NCBI GenBank assembly: GCA_947494565.1
Contig: CANLVG010000002.1
Span: 248,001-312,000 of the forward strand
Origin: an uncultured Flavobacteriaceae bacterium
Lineage (GTDB): Bacteria; Bacteroidota; Bacteroidia; Flavobacteriales; Flavobacteriaceae
Direction of reading: 5' to 3'
DNA length: 64,000 bases
Below the pieces are notes generated by a model, which saw only the letters and a list, made by a program, of their open reading frames with translations, was not told the origin of the DNA and did no database searches. Position 1 is the stretch's first letter. Each line of letters opens with the position of its first letter. The translations under genes were made by a program, and so were the position numbers. Positions 19,712-27,551 of this stretch are shown here, piece after piece.

Positions 19712-20521
19712 TTATTTTAAAACTTCAGTGTTGTAAAAATTGGCATAAGCTTCTTCAAATTCCTGCAAAGAAACATACGGCAACACGGGTTTTTCAAGGT
19801 TGGAAATATGGTTTTGTAAATCGTCTGGAATATCTTCCGAGGCTAAAATAACGGCATCTGAAAAATCTACCGCTACTTTTAACAAATTATTATAGTTGGG
19901 ATCCGCTAATGGGGCGATTTCATTTTCATCGACACCATCAAAGGCCACTTTTTTGATCATTTCTTTATCGAGCTCACCTTCGAAGGCTTTTCCGTAAACG
20001 GAAGTCACGATCTTACTGTCTCCGAACAAAGGCTCATCAGCATAGTATTTTTTCAAATACAAAGGTAGCAAAGAGGCCATCCAACCATGTACATGAATGA
20101 TATCGGGTGACCAATTGAGTTTTTTAACGGTTTCAACCACCCCTTTCGCAAAGAATATGGCACGCTGGTCATTATCGGGAAATAGCTTGCCCTCGGCATC
20201 CGTAAACGTGGATTTTCGTTTGAAATATTCATCATTATCAATGAAGTATACCTGTATACGCTCTCGAGGGATGGATGCTACCTTGATGATCAATGGCATA
20301 TCCATGTCATTGATGACCAGATTCATACCCGAAAGCCGAATTACCTCGTGCAATTGATGCCTGCGCTCATTGATATTGCCATATCTAGGCATGAATATCC
20401 GTATCTGACCACCATTGCTGTTGACCATTCGAGGTGTTTCATAAGACATTAAGGAAACTTCGTTTTCCGGTAGGTAGGGCACTAATTCAGAAGATACAAA
20501 CAATATCTTTTTACCATTCAT
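19712..20521 (-). CDS. glycogen/starch synthase N-terminal-domain protein (GT5-like, probably not catalytic)
   Basis: The 269-aa protein matches only the N-terminal Rossmann half of glycogen synthase. It starts [14 protein letters not shown], and has [17 protein letters not shown] and [19 protein letters not shown]. The C-terminal half that binds ADP-glucose in GT5 enzymes is absent. The KTGGL loop expected after the first strand is replaced by [11 protein letters not shown], and the usual HDW is HGW (145-147). It is therefore unlikely to make glycogen. It is coupled to the DUF4270 lipoprotein gene (5 bp) and divergent from panC. It may be a regulatory or binding pseudo-enzyme; databases often label such proteins glycogen synthase. 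Confidence 0.8.
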   Translation of the reverse strand: MNGKKILFVSSELVPYLPENEVSLMSYETPRMVNSNGGQIRIFMPRYGNINERRHQLHEVIRLSGMNLVINDMDMPLIIKVASIPRERIQVYFIDNDEYFKRKSTFTDAEGKLFPDNDQRAIFFAKGVVETVKKLNWSPDIIHVHGWMASLLPLYLKKYYADEPLFGDSKIVTSVYGKAFEGELDKEMIKKVAFDGVDENEIAPLADPNYNNLLKVAVDFSDAVILASEDIPDDLQNHISNLEKPVLPYVSLQEFEEAYANFYNTEVLK

Positions 20522-20556
20522 AAAGCTGCAATTTATGTGAAATATGAGCGTAGCTG

Positions 20557-20603
20557 CAAAACTACGAAAATTATAGAGATTAGTCGTAATTATAGTAAGT
20601 TTG
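20557..20603. promoter_or_regulatory. divergent -7 boxes between the GT5-like gene and panC
   Basis: Two TAnnTTTG matches face outward in the 102-bp intergenic region. TAGTTTTG lies on the minus strand at 20564-20557, toward the GT5-like gene, and TAAGTTTG on the plus strand at 20596-20603, toward panC. The minus-strand box lies inside a small inverted repeat, CGTAG-N8-CTACG (20549-20566). -33 elements are not convincing. They give 5' UTRs of about 15-30 nt. Confidence 0.45.
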
Positions 20604-20623
20604 CTAGCTTTTAAATCAGTTCG

Positions 20624-21469
20624 ATGTCATTGATCAAAACAAAGAAAGAACTTCAAAGTACCCTTTTGATAGCCAAGGAAAATGGAAGTTTGGGCCTAGT
20701 CCCTACGATGGGCGCATTACACCAAGGCCATATTTCATTGGTCAAAAAGGCGCTATCTGAAAATGATACCGTGGTGGTGACCATTTTTGTGAACCCCACG
20801 CAATTCGATAACAAAGAAGATCTGGACAAGTATCCGGATACCCTTGATGCGGACCGAAAGCTTTTGGGGGAAGTCTCGGAAAACCTCATTATTTTCGCGC
20901 CTCAGGCCAAGGAGATCTACGGTAGCGAAATCGAGTCGGAATCTTTCGACTTCGGTGGTCTTGATACTGTAATGGAAGGCGCCTTTCGAGAGGGACATTT
21001 TGAAGGAGTGGGCACCATCGTTGAAAAACTACTGACCTTAGTACAACCTGCACGGGCCTATTTTGGGGAAAAGGATTTTCAACAATTGCAGATCATCAAG
21101 AAATTGGTCGTCCTCAAGAACATCCCTGTCGCAATTATAGGCTGCCCAATTGTCAGGGAACCTTCGGGACTGGCCATGAGCTCTAGAAACGAACGCCTTT
21201 CGAGCGAACTTAGAGAAGAAGCTTCCTTTATCTACAAAACCCTCTGTTCTGCCAAAGCTCGATTTGGCACGAAAAGTGCTCAAGTGGTTACGGAATGGGT
21301 GGAACGACAGTTCGAAGAACATCCTGATTTGGAACTTGAATATTTCATGATCTCGGATGTCGAAAAGTTAAGACCCGTTCAAAGAAAACGACGAAATAAA
21401 AAATATAGGGGTTTCATCGCCGTATATGCGAAAGATGTACGACTAATAGACAATATCGCCCTCAATTAA
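20624..21469 (+). CDS. panC: pantoate--beta-alanine ligase
   Basis: PanC joins pantoate and beta-alanine with ATP to give pantothenate, the precursor of CoA. The 281-aa protein has the class I nucleotidyl-transferase signatures VPTMGALHQGHISL (residues about 26-39) and FVNPTQF, the FGEKDFQQ loop and MSSRNERL. It is first in a run panC-panD-flippase-like gene, 13 bp before panD, so both steps for supplying and using beta-alanine are in one transcript. The partner genes panB and panE are not in the window. Confidence 0.97.
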   Translation: MSLIKTKKELQSTLLIAKENGSLGLVPTMGALHQGHISLVKKALSENDTVVVTIFVNPTQFDNKEDLDKYPDTLDADRKLLGEVSENLIIFAPQAKEIYGSEIESESFDFGGLDTVMEGAFREGHFEGVGTIVEKLLTLVQPARAYFGEKDFQQLQIIKKLVVLKNIPVAIIGCPIVREPSGLAMSSRNERLSSELREEASFIYKTLCSAKARFGTKSAQVVTEWVERQFEEHPDLELEYFMISDVEKLRPVQRKRRNKKYRGFIAVYAKDVRLIDNIALN

Positions 21470-21482
21470 TTAACTTTGTACC

Positions 21483-21833
21483 ATGCAAATTGAAGTAGTA
21501 AAATCAAAGATTCACCGAGTTAAAGTGACCGGAGCCGACCTTAATTACATCGGTAGCATCACCATTGACGAGGATTTGATGGATGCAGCCAATATCATAC
21601 AGGGTGAAAAAGTCCAGATTGTGAACAACAACAATGGGGAGCGGTTAGAGACCTATGCCATACCCGGTCCTAGGGGCAGTGGCGAAATCACCTTGAACGG
21701 GGCCGCTTCGAGAAGGGTTGCCGTTGGTGACATTCTCATTCTGATAACCTATGCGAGAATGGACATTGAAAAGGCCAAAACCTTCAACCCATCACTGGTA
21801 TTTCCTAACGAAGAGAACAATCTGTTGAACTAA
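21483..21833 (+). CDS. panD: aspartate 1-decarboxylase
   Basis: PanD decarboxylates L-aspartate to beta-alanine. It is made as a proenzyme that cleaves itself at Gly24-Ser25 (here NYIGSITID), giving the pyruvoyl cofactor on the alpha chain. The 116-aa length and the signature [18 protein letters not shown] fit the family. Its stop is 2 bp before the start of the next gene, suggesting coupling, and it follows panC by 13 bp. Confidence 0.97.
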   Translation: MQIEVVKSKIHRVKVTGADLNYIGSITIDEDLMDAANIIQGEKVQIVNNNNGERLETYAIPGPRGSGEITLNGAASRRVAVGDILILITYARMDIEKAKTFNPSLVFPNEENNLLN

Positions 21834-21835
21834 TT

Positions 21836-22801
21836 TTGAATATCAACATAAAAAAGACCTTGAAGACAATACTCCCAATCGCCTTGGGAGTTTTTTTGGT
21901 TTGGTACTGGTATCATTCTACGGCCCCGGCGGATCGTGAAAAAATACTGTATTACATCAAAGAAGCCGACCTCTTCTGGATCGCTATTTCGCTATTGATC
22001 GGTCTACTCGGCCATATATCTAGGGCCATTCGGTGGAATTATCTCTTGGAACCCCTAGGATACAAACCGAGATTAATCAATAACGTTCTCATGATATTTA
22101 TGGCCTACTTGGCCAATCTCGGTATTCCGAGAACAGGTGAGTTTCTTAGAGCTACTGCCTTGAGCACCTATGAAGGTGTTCCCTTCGAAAAAGGTTTCGG
22201 AACTATCGTAACCGAAAGAATTGTCGACGTATTCATGCTTTTGGTAATCATCACCATTACCTTATTGCTACAAACGGATATCATCATCGACTTCTTCGAG
22301 CAGCGGGGATTCAACCTAAACGGTATTTTTCTGTTATTGGCGGCAGGCATTGCGGGGTTTGTCATATTCATCGTTTTCATAAGAAAATCGAATTCGAAAA
22401 TCGCCTTGAAAATAAAAGGATTCGTAAAAGGTTTGATGGATGGCGTTTTCAGCATTTTTAAAATGAGACGCAAGTGGGCTTTTGTCTTTCATACCCTTTT
22501 CATTTGGGTGTGCTATATCGCCATGATGTGGGTCATCAAATTCACCGTCCCGGAAACCACTGATCTCGCTTTGAGTGAAATCATGGTCGCTTTTGTCTTC
22601 GGGGCTTTCGCAATGGCCACAACCAATGCCGGTGTTGGTCTCTTTCCTATTCTTGTCAGCAAGGCCTTGGCCCTATTTGGCATCAGTACCGTTTCGGGCG
22701 ATGCTTTTGGGTGGATCATGTGGATTGCACAAACCTTGATGAACGTGGTTTTTGGTGCAATATCTTTTCTGTTATTACCGTTATTGAACAGAAATAGATA
22801 G
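21836..22801 (+). CDS. flippase-like membrane protein, LPG-synthase transmembrane region (UPF0104)
   Basis: The 321-aa protein has about eight hydrophobic segments. The family motif HISRAIRWNYLLEPLGYKP falls in the first cytoplasmic loop, and NLGIPRTGEFLRA follows the next helix. This is the UPF0104/AglD-type transmembrane part of lysylphosphatidylglycerol synthase, without the transferase domain; such proteins are thought to move lipid-linked molecules across the membrane. The start is a TTG at 21836, 2 bp past panD; no ATG lies near it in frame. The coupling to panCD is clear, the substrate is unknown. Confidence 0.85.
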   Translation: MNINIKKTLKTILPIALGVFLVWYWYHSTAPADREKILYYIKEADLFWIAISLLIGLLGHISRAIRWNYLLEPLGYKPRLINNVLMIFMAYLANLGIPRTGEFLRATALSTYEGVPFEKGFGTIVTERIVDVFMLLVIITITLLLQTDIIIDFFEQRGFNLNGIFLLLAAGIAGFVIFIVFIRKSNSKIALKIKGFVKGLMDGVFSIFKMRRKWAFVFHTLFIWVCYIAMMWVIKFTVPETTDLALSEIMVAFVFGAFAMATTNAGVGLFPILVSKALALFGISTVSGDAFGWIMWIAQTLMNVVFGAISFLLLPLLNRNR

Positions 22802-22833
22802 TCGGAATCGTTCGACTATTCCAAAAATCGAAT

Positions 22834-23976
22834 ATGCGACCTTTACTGATACTCATAGGCTTGTGCTGCTGTTTTATAAGTAATGCCCAAGTAACCCAAG
22901 AAATTTTCGAATCGTTCAAACTTCAAGAAAGACGAGATGTTCGGTATTACTTTCCGGAAGACTATGATGAAGAAAAAAAGTATCCTTTAATCGTTGTTTT
23001 GGACGGAGAGTATCTGTTCGATCAAGTAGTGGCCACTGCAAAATTCTATAGTCAGTTTCACGGTATGCCACAGAGTATTGTGGTTGGGGTCAACCAGAAT
23101 GAACGAAGCATACGACTAGACGATTGTGAATGGGAAGAAGAGAGTGGACTCCCCACCGAAAAAGGCAAAAAATTCTTTGAGTTTCTTGGAATGGAAATGA
23201 TTCCATATCTAGATCTGAACTATAGTACAGCTCCATTTAAAATGATCGTGGGGTACGATATTACCGCAAACTTTCAGAATTACTGGTTGTTCAAGGACAA
23301 CTCGTTATTCAACGCTTACATTAGCATTTCCCCGACCCTAGCCCCTGAAATGGAAAATAGGGTTCCTGCACGACTGGGCGCGTTCAACAAACAAATATTT
23401 TATCAGCTCATTCTTGAGAAGGACAAAAGCAAGTATACTTCCCGAATCATGCAAATGGACAAAGCCATCAAGGCTATTGATAAAGAATCATTGCACTACT
23501 ATTTTGATGAGTATGAAGGTGCAGACCATATCTCAATAGCTACCTATGGCATCGGAAAAGCCTTTGATAATATCTTTGGTATGTTCAAACCGATTAGTCC
23601 AAAAGAGTACAAGACGCAGATGCTAACCTCCGAGGAGCCCGTGTTCGACTATCTACAGAAAAAGTATAATAATATCGAGGATCTTTTCGGCATCAAAAAA
23701 CAGGTCGAACTAAATGACCTTATGGCCGTCTACGCCGGAATTCGGAAAAAGGAAGACCTTGAATCGTTAAAACCATTATCCGACCTGTGCAAAAGGGAAT
23801 TTCCCGGTACGATGTTAGGTTTTTACTTCGAAGCTGAATATTACGAGCAAAAGGGAGAGCCCAAAAAAGCACTAAAAACCTTCGAGAAGGCCTTTGGAAT
23901 GGATGAAATCGATTTCTTGACCAAAGAAATGGCCTTAGAAAAGATAGATGCGTTGAAAGCCGATTTCGGGTACTAA
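22834..23976 (+). CDS. secreted alpha/beta-hydrolase-fold (esterase D-like) protein with atypical nucleophile site
   Basis: The 380-aa protein has a signal peptide (LLILIGLCCCFISNAQ) and the esterase-D/enterochelin-esterase-like core: YPLIVVLDGEYLFD and SIVVGVNQNERSIR, then GADHISIATYGI with the expected His. Where the GxSxG nucleophile elbow belongs, the sequence is IVGYDITAN (140-144), with Asp142 in place of Ser. The C-terminal third is TPR-like (YYEQKGEPKKALKTFEKAF). It may be a binding protein or use altered chemistry. It lies 32 bp after the flippase-like gene and ends at a terminator. Confidence 0.8.
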   Translation: MRPLLILIGLCCCFISNAQVTQEIFESFKLQERRDVRYYFPEDYDEEKKYPLIVVLDGEYLFDQVVATAKFYSQFHGMPQSIVVGVNQNERSIRLDDCEWEEESGLPTEKGKKFFEFLGMEMIPYLDLNYSTAPFKMIVGYDITANFQNYWLFKDNSLFNAYISISPTLAPEMENRVPARLGAFNKQIFYQLILEKDKSKYTSRIMQMDKAIKAIDKESLHYYFDEYEGADHISIATYGIGKAFDNIFGMFKPISPKEYKTQMLTSEEPVFDYLQKKYNNIEDLFGIKKQVELNDLMAVYAGIRKKEDLESLKPLSDLCKREFPGTMLGFYFEAEYYEQKGEPKKALKTFEKAFGMDEIDFLTKEMALEKIDALKADFGY

Positions 23977-23993
23977 CCGGCATTATACAGAAC

Positions 23994-24025
23994 AAAAAAA
24001 GGAGAGGCTTAGCGGCCTCTCTTTT
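23994..24025 (+). terminator. Rho-independent terminator after the panCD transcript
   Basis: GAGAGGC and GCCTCTC (24002-24021) form a 7-bp stem around a 6-nt loop, preceded by seven A and followed by four T. It lies about 25 bp past the alpha/beta-hydrolase stop and separates this transcript from radA. Confidence 0.75.
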
Positions 24026-24091
24026 GATTTTAAAAAGTCTCTCAAAAAATCAGGTAATGTTTTATCTTCGCCATGAACCGGTAATTAGGTT

Positions 24092-25453
24092 ATGGCTAAA
24101 ACAAAAACAGCTTTTTTCTGTCAAAACTGTGGCACCCAATATGCCAAATGGGTAGGGCAGTGTTCTGCTTGTAAGGAATGGAATACCGTCGTAGAAGAGG
24201 TTGTACAAAAGGAAGAGAAATCTGGTTGGAAACCTCCATCAAATACAAGAAAAAAGATAGCGAAACCATTGTTGGTCAACGAAATCAGTGTTGACAAAGA
24301 ATTGCGCCTAAACACCTTTGACCTTGAATTCAATCGTGTACTTGGTGGAGGTCTGGTACCCGGAGCACTGGTGCTTTTAGGTGGGGAACCCGGTGTCGGA
24401 AAAAGTACGTTGCTGCTGCAAATAGCGCTGAAACTTCCGTACAAAACCCTCTATGTTTCCGGAGAGGAAAGCCAAAAGCAAATCAAAATGCGGGCAGAGC
24501 GTATTTATCCGAATAGTGAAACCTGCTTTATCTTGACGGAGACCAAGACCCAGAACATCTTTCAGCAAATCGAGGCGACCGAGCCGGACATCGTCGTCAT
24601 CGATTCCATACAGACGCTACATTCCGATTATATCGAATCGGCTGCCGGAAGCATTTCACAAATCCGGGAATGCACGGCAGAACTGATCAAATTTGCGAAA
24701 GAAACCAACACGCCTGTCATTCTTATCGGACATATTACTAAAGACGGCTCTATCGCCGGACCAAAAATCTTGGAGCATATGGTCGATACCGTACTTCAAT
24801 TTGAAGGGGACCGCAATTATGTCTATCGCATTTTAAGAGCGTTAAAGAACCGTTTCGGTTCTACTGCCGAACTGGGAATTTACGAGATGCAAAGTGGCGG
24901 TTTGCGTCAAGTGAACAATCCTTCTGAAATATTGATCTCAAAAAATGATGAAGGACTTAGTGGTACGGCCATCGCTTCAACCGTTGAAGGTATGCGCCCG
25001 TTGATGATCGAGATTCAGGCCCTCGTCAGTACGGCAGTGTACGGTACTCCTCAGCGATCGACCACCGGATATAACGCCAAACGGCTGAATATGCTTTTGG
25101 CGGTCTTGGAAAAACGTGCTGGTTTCAAACTTGGGGCCAAGGATGTCTTTCTGAACATAACAGGTGGTATTTCGGTAGATGATCCTGCCATTGATCTAGC
25201 GGTAATCGCAGCCATACTTTCGAGCAATGCGGATATTCCGATTGAAAAAGGAGTCTGTTTTGCCGCAGAGGTTGGCCTAGCCGGGGAAATTAGGCCTGTT
25301 CAACGGGTCGATCAGCGCATTTTAGAGGCGGAAAAGCTTGGTTTTACGATGATTTACGTATCGAAAAACAATAAAATAGGGCTAAAAAATCCAAAAATCG
25401 CCATCGAACTCGTTTCACGAATAGAGGATGTGGTCAGCGGTCTGTTCGGCTAG
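24092..25453 (+). CDS. radA: DNA repair protein RadA
   Basis: RadA is a RecA-like branch-migration helicase that promotes homologous recombination and repair. The 453-aa protein has a four-cysteine zinc finger at the N-terminus (CQNCGTQY...CSACKEW), Walker A GGEPGVGKST, the RadA-specific KNRFG loop (ALKNRFGSTAELGIYEM) and a Lon-protease-like C-terminal domain with GGISVDDPAIDLAV. All expected motifs are intact. It is monocistronic after a terminator; its stop overlaps a convergent mini-ORF by 4 bp. Confidence 0.97.
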   Translation: MAKTKTAFFCQNCGTQYAKWVGQCSACKEWNTVVEEVVQKEEKSGWKPPSNTRKKIAKPLLVNEISVDKELRLNTFDLEFNRVLGGGLVPGALVLLGGEPGVGKSTLLLQIALKLPYKTLYVSGEESQKQIKMRAERIYPNSETCFILTETKTQNIFQQIEATEPDIVVIDSIQTLHSDYIESAAGSISQIRECTAELIKFAKETNTPVILIGHITKDGSIAGPKILEHMVDTVLQFEGDRNYVYRILRALKNRFGSTAELGIYEMQSGGLRQVNNPSEILISKNDEGLSGTAIASTVEGMRPLMIEIQALVSTAVYGTPQRSTTGYNAKRLNMLLAVLEKRAGFKLGAKDVFLNITGGISVDDPAIDLAVIAAILSSNADIPIEKGVCFAAEVGLAGEIRPVQRVDQRILEAEKLGFTMIYVSKNNKIGLKNPKIAIELVSRIEDVVSGLFG

Positions 25454-25548
25454 CTTTTAGAATTGAACATCCGCGCCAAAACCATAAAAACTACGATCAC
25501 GAGAACGATCAGGGCCAATTGCCAAATTCCCACTTTTAAAAAATGCAT
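25450..25548 (-). CDS. possible 32-aa single-helix membrane protein
   Basis: An ATG at 25548 opens a 32-codon frame (MHFLKVGIWQLALIVLVIVV, then FMVLARMFNSKS). It consists of one hydrophobic helix flanked by Lys/Arg. It starts 9 bp after the stop of the aldo/keto reductase gene on the same strand, and its own stop overlaps that of convergent radA by 4 bp. Size, hydrophobic periodicity and operon-like spacing support it, but there is no family match I can name. It may be spurious. Confidence 0.4.
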   Translation of the reverse strand: MHFLKVGIWQLALIVLVIVVFMVLARMFNSKS

Positions 25549-25557
25549 GTTTTTCTA

Positions 25558-26598
25558 TTAAGGTGAAGGGTTGGGAAATTCATTGTGAATCGCCTCGATG
25601 CCCTGAAGTACTTCTTCGCTCAATTTCACATCGATACTCGCCATATTTTCCTTCAATTGTTTCATTGATGTCGCCCCGATGATATTACTGGTCAAGAAGG
25701 GCCTCGTATTGACATAGGCCAACGCCATTTGCGCTAGGGATAAATCATTTTGTTGTGCCAGCTCATAGTACTTTTGGGTCGCTTTGACCGCTACCTCGCT
25801 ACTATAGCGTTTGTAATTAGGAAACAATGTAATTCGGGCACCATCAGGTCTTCTATCTCCGAGATACTTACCGCTCAACACCCCAAAACCTAATGGAGAA
25901 TACGCCAATAGGCCTATTTTTTCACGTAAGGAGATTTCCGATAGTCCAACTTCAAACTGACGGTTCAATAGGTTGTAGGGGTTTTGTATGGTAATCATTC
26001 TGGGCAGACTTGCATGTACCTTACTCTCTTCCAAAAATCGCATGGTTCCCCAGGGCGTCTCATTGGAAATACCTACATGTCTGATCTTTCCCTCACGTAT
26101 CAGATCTCTAAAGGTTTCCAAAATCTGATGGATGTTGTCTTCCCAGTGATCAAGGGTATCGTGATTGTACCCGCGTTGTCCAAAATAATTGGTGTTTCGA
26201 TCGGGCCAATGTATTTGATAGAGATCGATGTAATCCGTTTGAAGCCGTTGTAAACTACCTTCTACCGCTTCGATAATCGAATCCCTATTGATTCCGGTGG
26301 TTCTGATGAATTTTGTGAATTCGGCCTTACCCGCGATTTTACTGGCCAAAATAATCTTATCTCGATTTCCTGTTTTCTTGAACCAAGTACCGATAACCTT
26401 TTCCGTATTTGACTTACGGTCGGGGTGCGCCGGAATCGAGTATAGTTCAGCCGTATCGAAAAAGTTGACACCGTTTTCAAGGGCATATTCCATTTGCTCA
26501 TGGCCCTCGACTTCGGTATTTTGATTGCCCCAAGTCATTGTACCCAGGCAAATTTTACTGACTTCGATGTCTGTGTGGGGTAAGGTGCTATAGATCAT
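25558..26598 (-). CDS. NADP(H)-dependent aldo/keto reductase, Tas-like
   Basis: The 346-aa protein has the same length and layout as E. coli Tas: the start VSKICLGTMTWGNQN, the catalytic Asp-Tyr of FFDTAELYSIPAHP, SKIAGKAEF carrying the catalytic Lys, IDLYQIHWPDR with the His, GKIRHVGISNET, and NPYNLLNRQFEVGL. It is a cytoplasmic (alpha/beta)8 oxidoreductase that reduces carbonyl compounds; the physiological substrate of Tas is unclear. It lies next to xth on the same strand (51 bp) and is followed by a possible mini-ORF. Confidence 0.93.
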   Translation of the reverse strand: MIYSTLPHTDIEVSKICLGTMTWGNQNTEVEGHEQMEYALENGVNFFDTAELYSIPAHPDRKSNTEKVIGTWFKKTGNRDKIILASKIAGKAEFTKFIRTTGINRDSIIEAVEGSLQRLQTDYIDLYQIHWPDRNTNYFGQRGYNHDTLDHWEDNIHQILETFRDLIREGKIRHVGISNETPWGTMRFLEESKVHASLPRMITIQNPYNLLNRQFEVGLSEISLREKIGLLAYSPLGFGVLSGKYLGDRRPDGARITLFPNYKRYSSEVAVKATQKYYELAQQNDLSLAQMALAYVNTRPFLTSNIIGATSMKQLKENMASIDVKLSEEVLQGIEAIHNEFPNPSP

Positions 26599-26649
26599 TG
26601 ATATTTCAAAGGGTTTTGGTGTGACAAAAGTACGTAATTAGGTGAAGGA

Positions 26650-27414
26650 TCAACTATCTATTTCCACTAGAATCGGACAATGGTCACTATGTTTCGCTTC
26701 CGATAGGATTACGGCCCTTTTTAACCGATCTTCCAATGAATCGGAAACCATACCATAATCGAGCCGCCAACCTTTATTGTTGTTTCTAGCATTGGCACGA
26801 TAGCTCCACCACGTATAATTATGCGGTTCTTCATTAAAATAGCGAAAGCTGTCTATAAAACCACTTTTGATAAAATTGCCGATCCATTCGCGTTCTACTG
26901 GCAGAAAGCCGGAAACATTTTTGTTCCGTACCGGGTCATGGATATCGATGGCTTCATGGCAAATATTATAATCGCCCAAGACGATCAAGTTCGGGTGTGT
27001 TTTCCTCAACTCATCTGCATATTTCTGAAAATCGGCCATATAGGTCAGTTTGTGCTCCAATCGGGCCATGTTCGTGCCTGAGGGCAAGTACATGCTCATC
27101 ACGGAAACATCGCCAAAATCAGCTCTAAGGTTTCTCCCTTCAAAATCCATATAGTCGATTCCTGTACCCACCTCGACATGGTCAGGTGCTTTCTTGGCCA
27201 ATATGGCTACACCGCTATATCCTTTTTTTTGCGCACTGAACCAGTAGTTATGGCCATATCCGGCCTCTTCAAAAATAGATAGATCCAACTGTTCTTCCAT
27301 CGCCTTTATTTCCTGTAGACAAATCACATCGGGATCTGCGGATTGCAACCATTCGATAAAACCTTTGTTCAGGGCGGCACGGATGCCGTTTACATTGTAG
27401 GATACAATTTTCAT
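26650..27414 (-). CDS. xth: exodeoxyribonuclease III
   Basis: Xth is the class II AP endonuclease and 3'-5' exonuclease of base-excision repair. The protein starts MKIVSYNVNGIRAALNKG, and the metal Glu is in VICLQEIKA. It contains GDYNICHEAIDIHDP, WSYR and the catalytic SDHCPILV near the end. I chose the ATG at 27414 (254 aa), which is where the family begins; the frame extends eight codons upstream. It belongs to the endonuclease/exonuclease/phosphatase fold, also represented by a secreted member at 46.9 kb. Confidence 0.95.
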   Translation of the reverse strand: MKIVSYNVNGIRAALNKGFIEWLQSADPDVICLQEIKAMEEQLDLSIFEEAGYGHNYWFSAQKKGYSGVAILAKKAPDHVEVGTGIDYMDFEGRNLRADFGDVSVMSMYLPSGTNMARLEHKLTYMADFQKYADELRKTHPNLIVLGDYNICHEAIDIHDPVRNKNVSGFLPVEREWIGNFIKSGFIDSFRYFNEEPHNYTWWSYRANARNNNKGWRLDYGMVSDSLEDRLKRAVILSEAKHSDHCPILVEIDS

Positions 27415-27469
27415 ATACTTCGTTTTCGTTCCCAACAAATAGGGAGTTTCGGCATTGTTGAAATACCAT

Positions 27470-27495
27470 TATCGTGGAATTTACATTCCGCGATA
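27470..27495. other. stem-loop between the GH3 gene and xth
   Basis: TATCGTGGAAT and ATTCCGCGATA form an 11-bp stem (one G-T pair) around a 4-nt loop. A T-run follows it on the plus strand, not on the minus strand used by the flanking genes, so it is not a classic terminator for them. It may block read-through or be a processing site. Confidence 0.4.
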
Positions 27496-27551
27496 GTTTT
27501 TGTCGAAAATAGGCATCTTACATTTTAGAGGAAAATTTGTGGACCATTAAA

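Noticed and set aside
20522-20623. A riboswitch controlling panC.
   Set aside because: The leader is only about 15-20 nt from the -7 box; too short to hold one.
26650-27414. Xth as part of a nuclease-based defence system with the EEP gene at 46.9 kb.
   Set aside because: Sequence matches the housekeeping repair enzyme, and the two genes are far apart with no defence neighbours.
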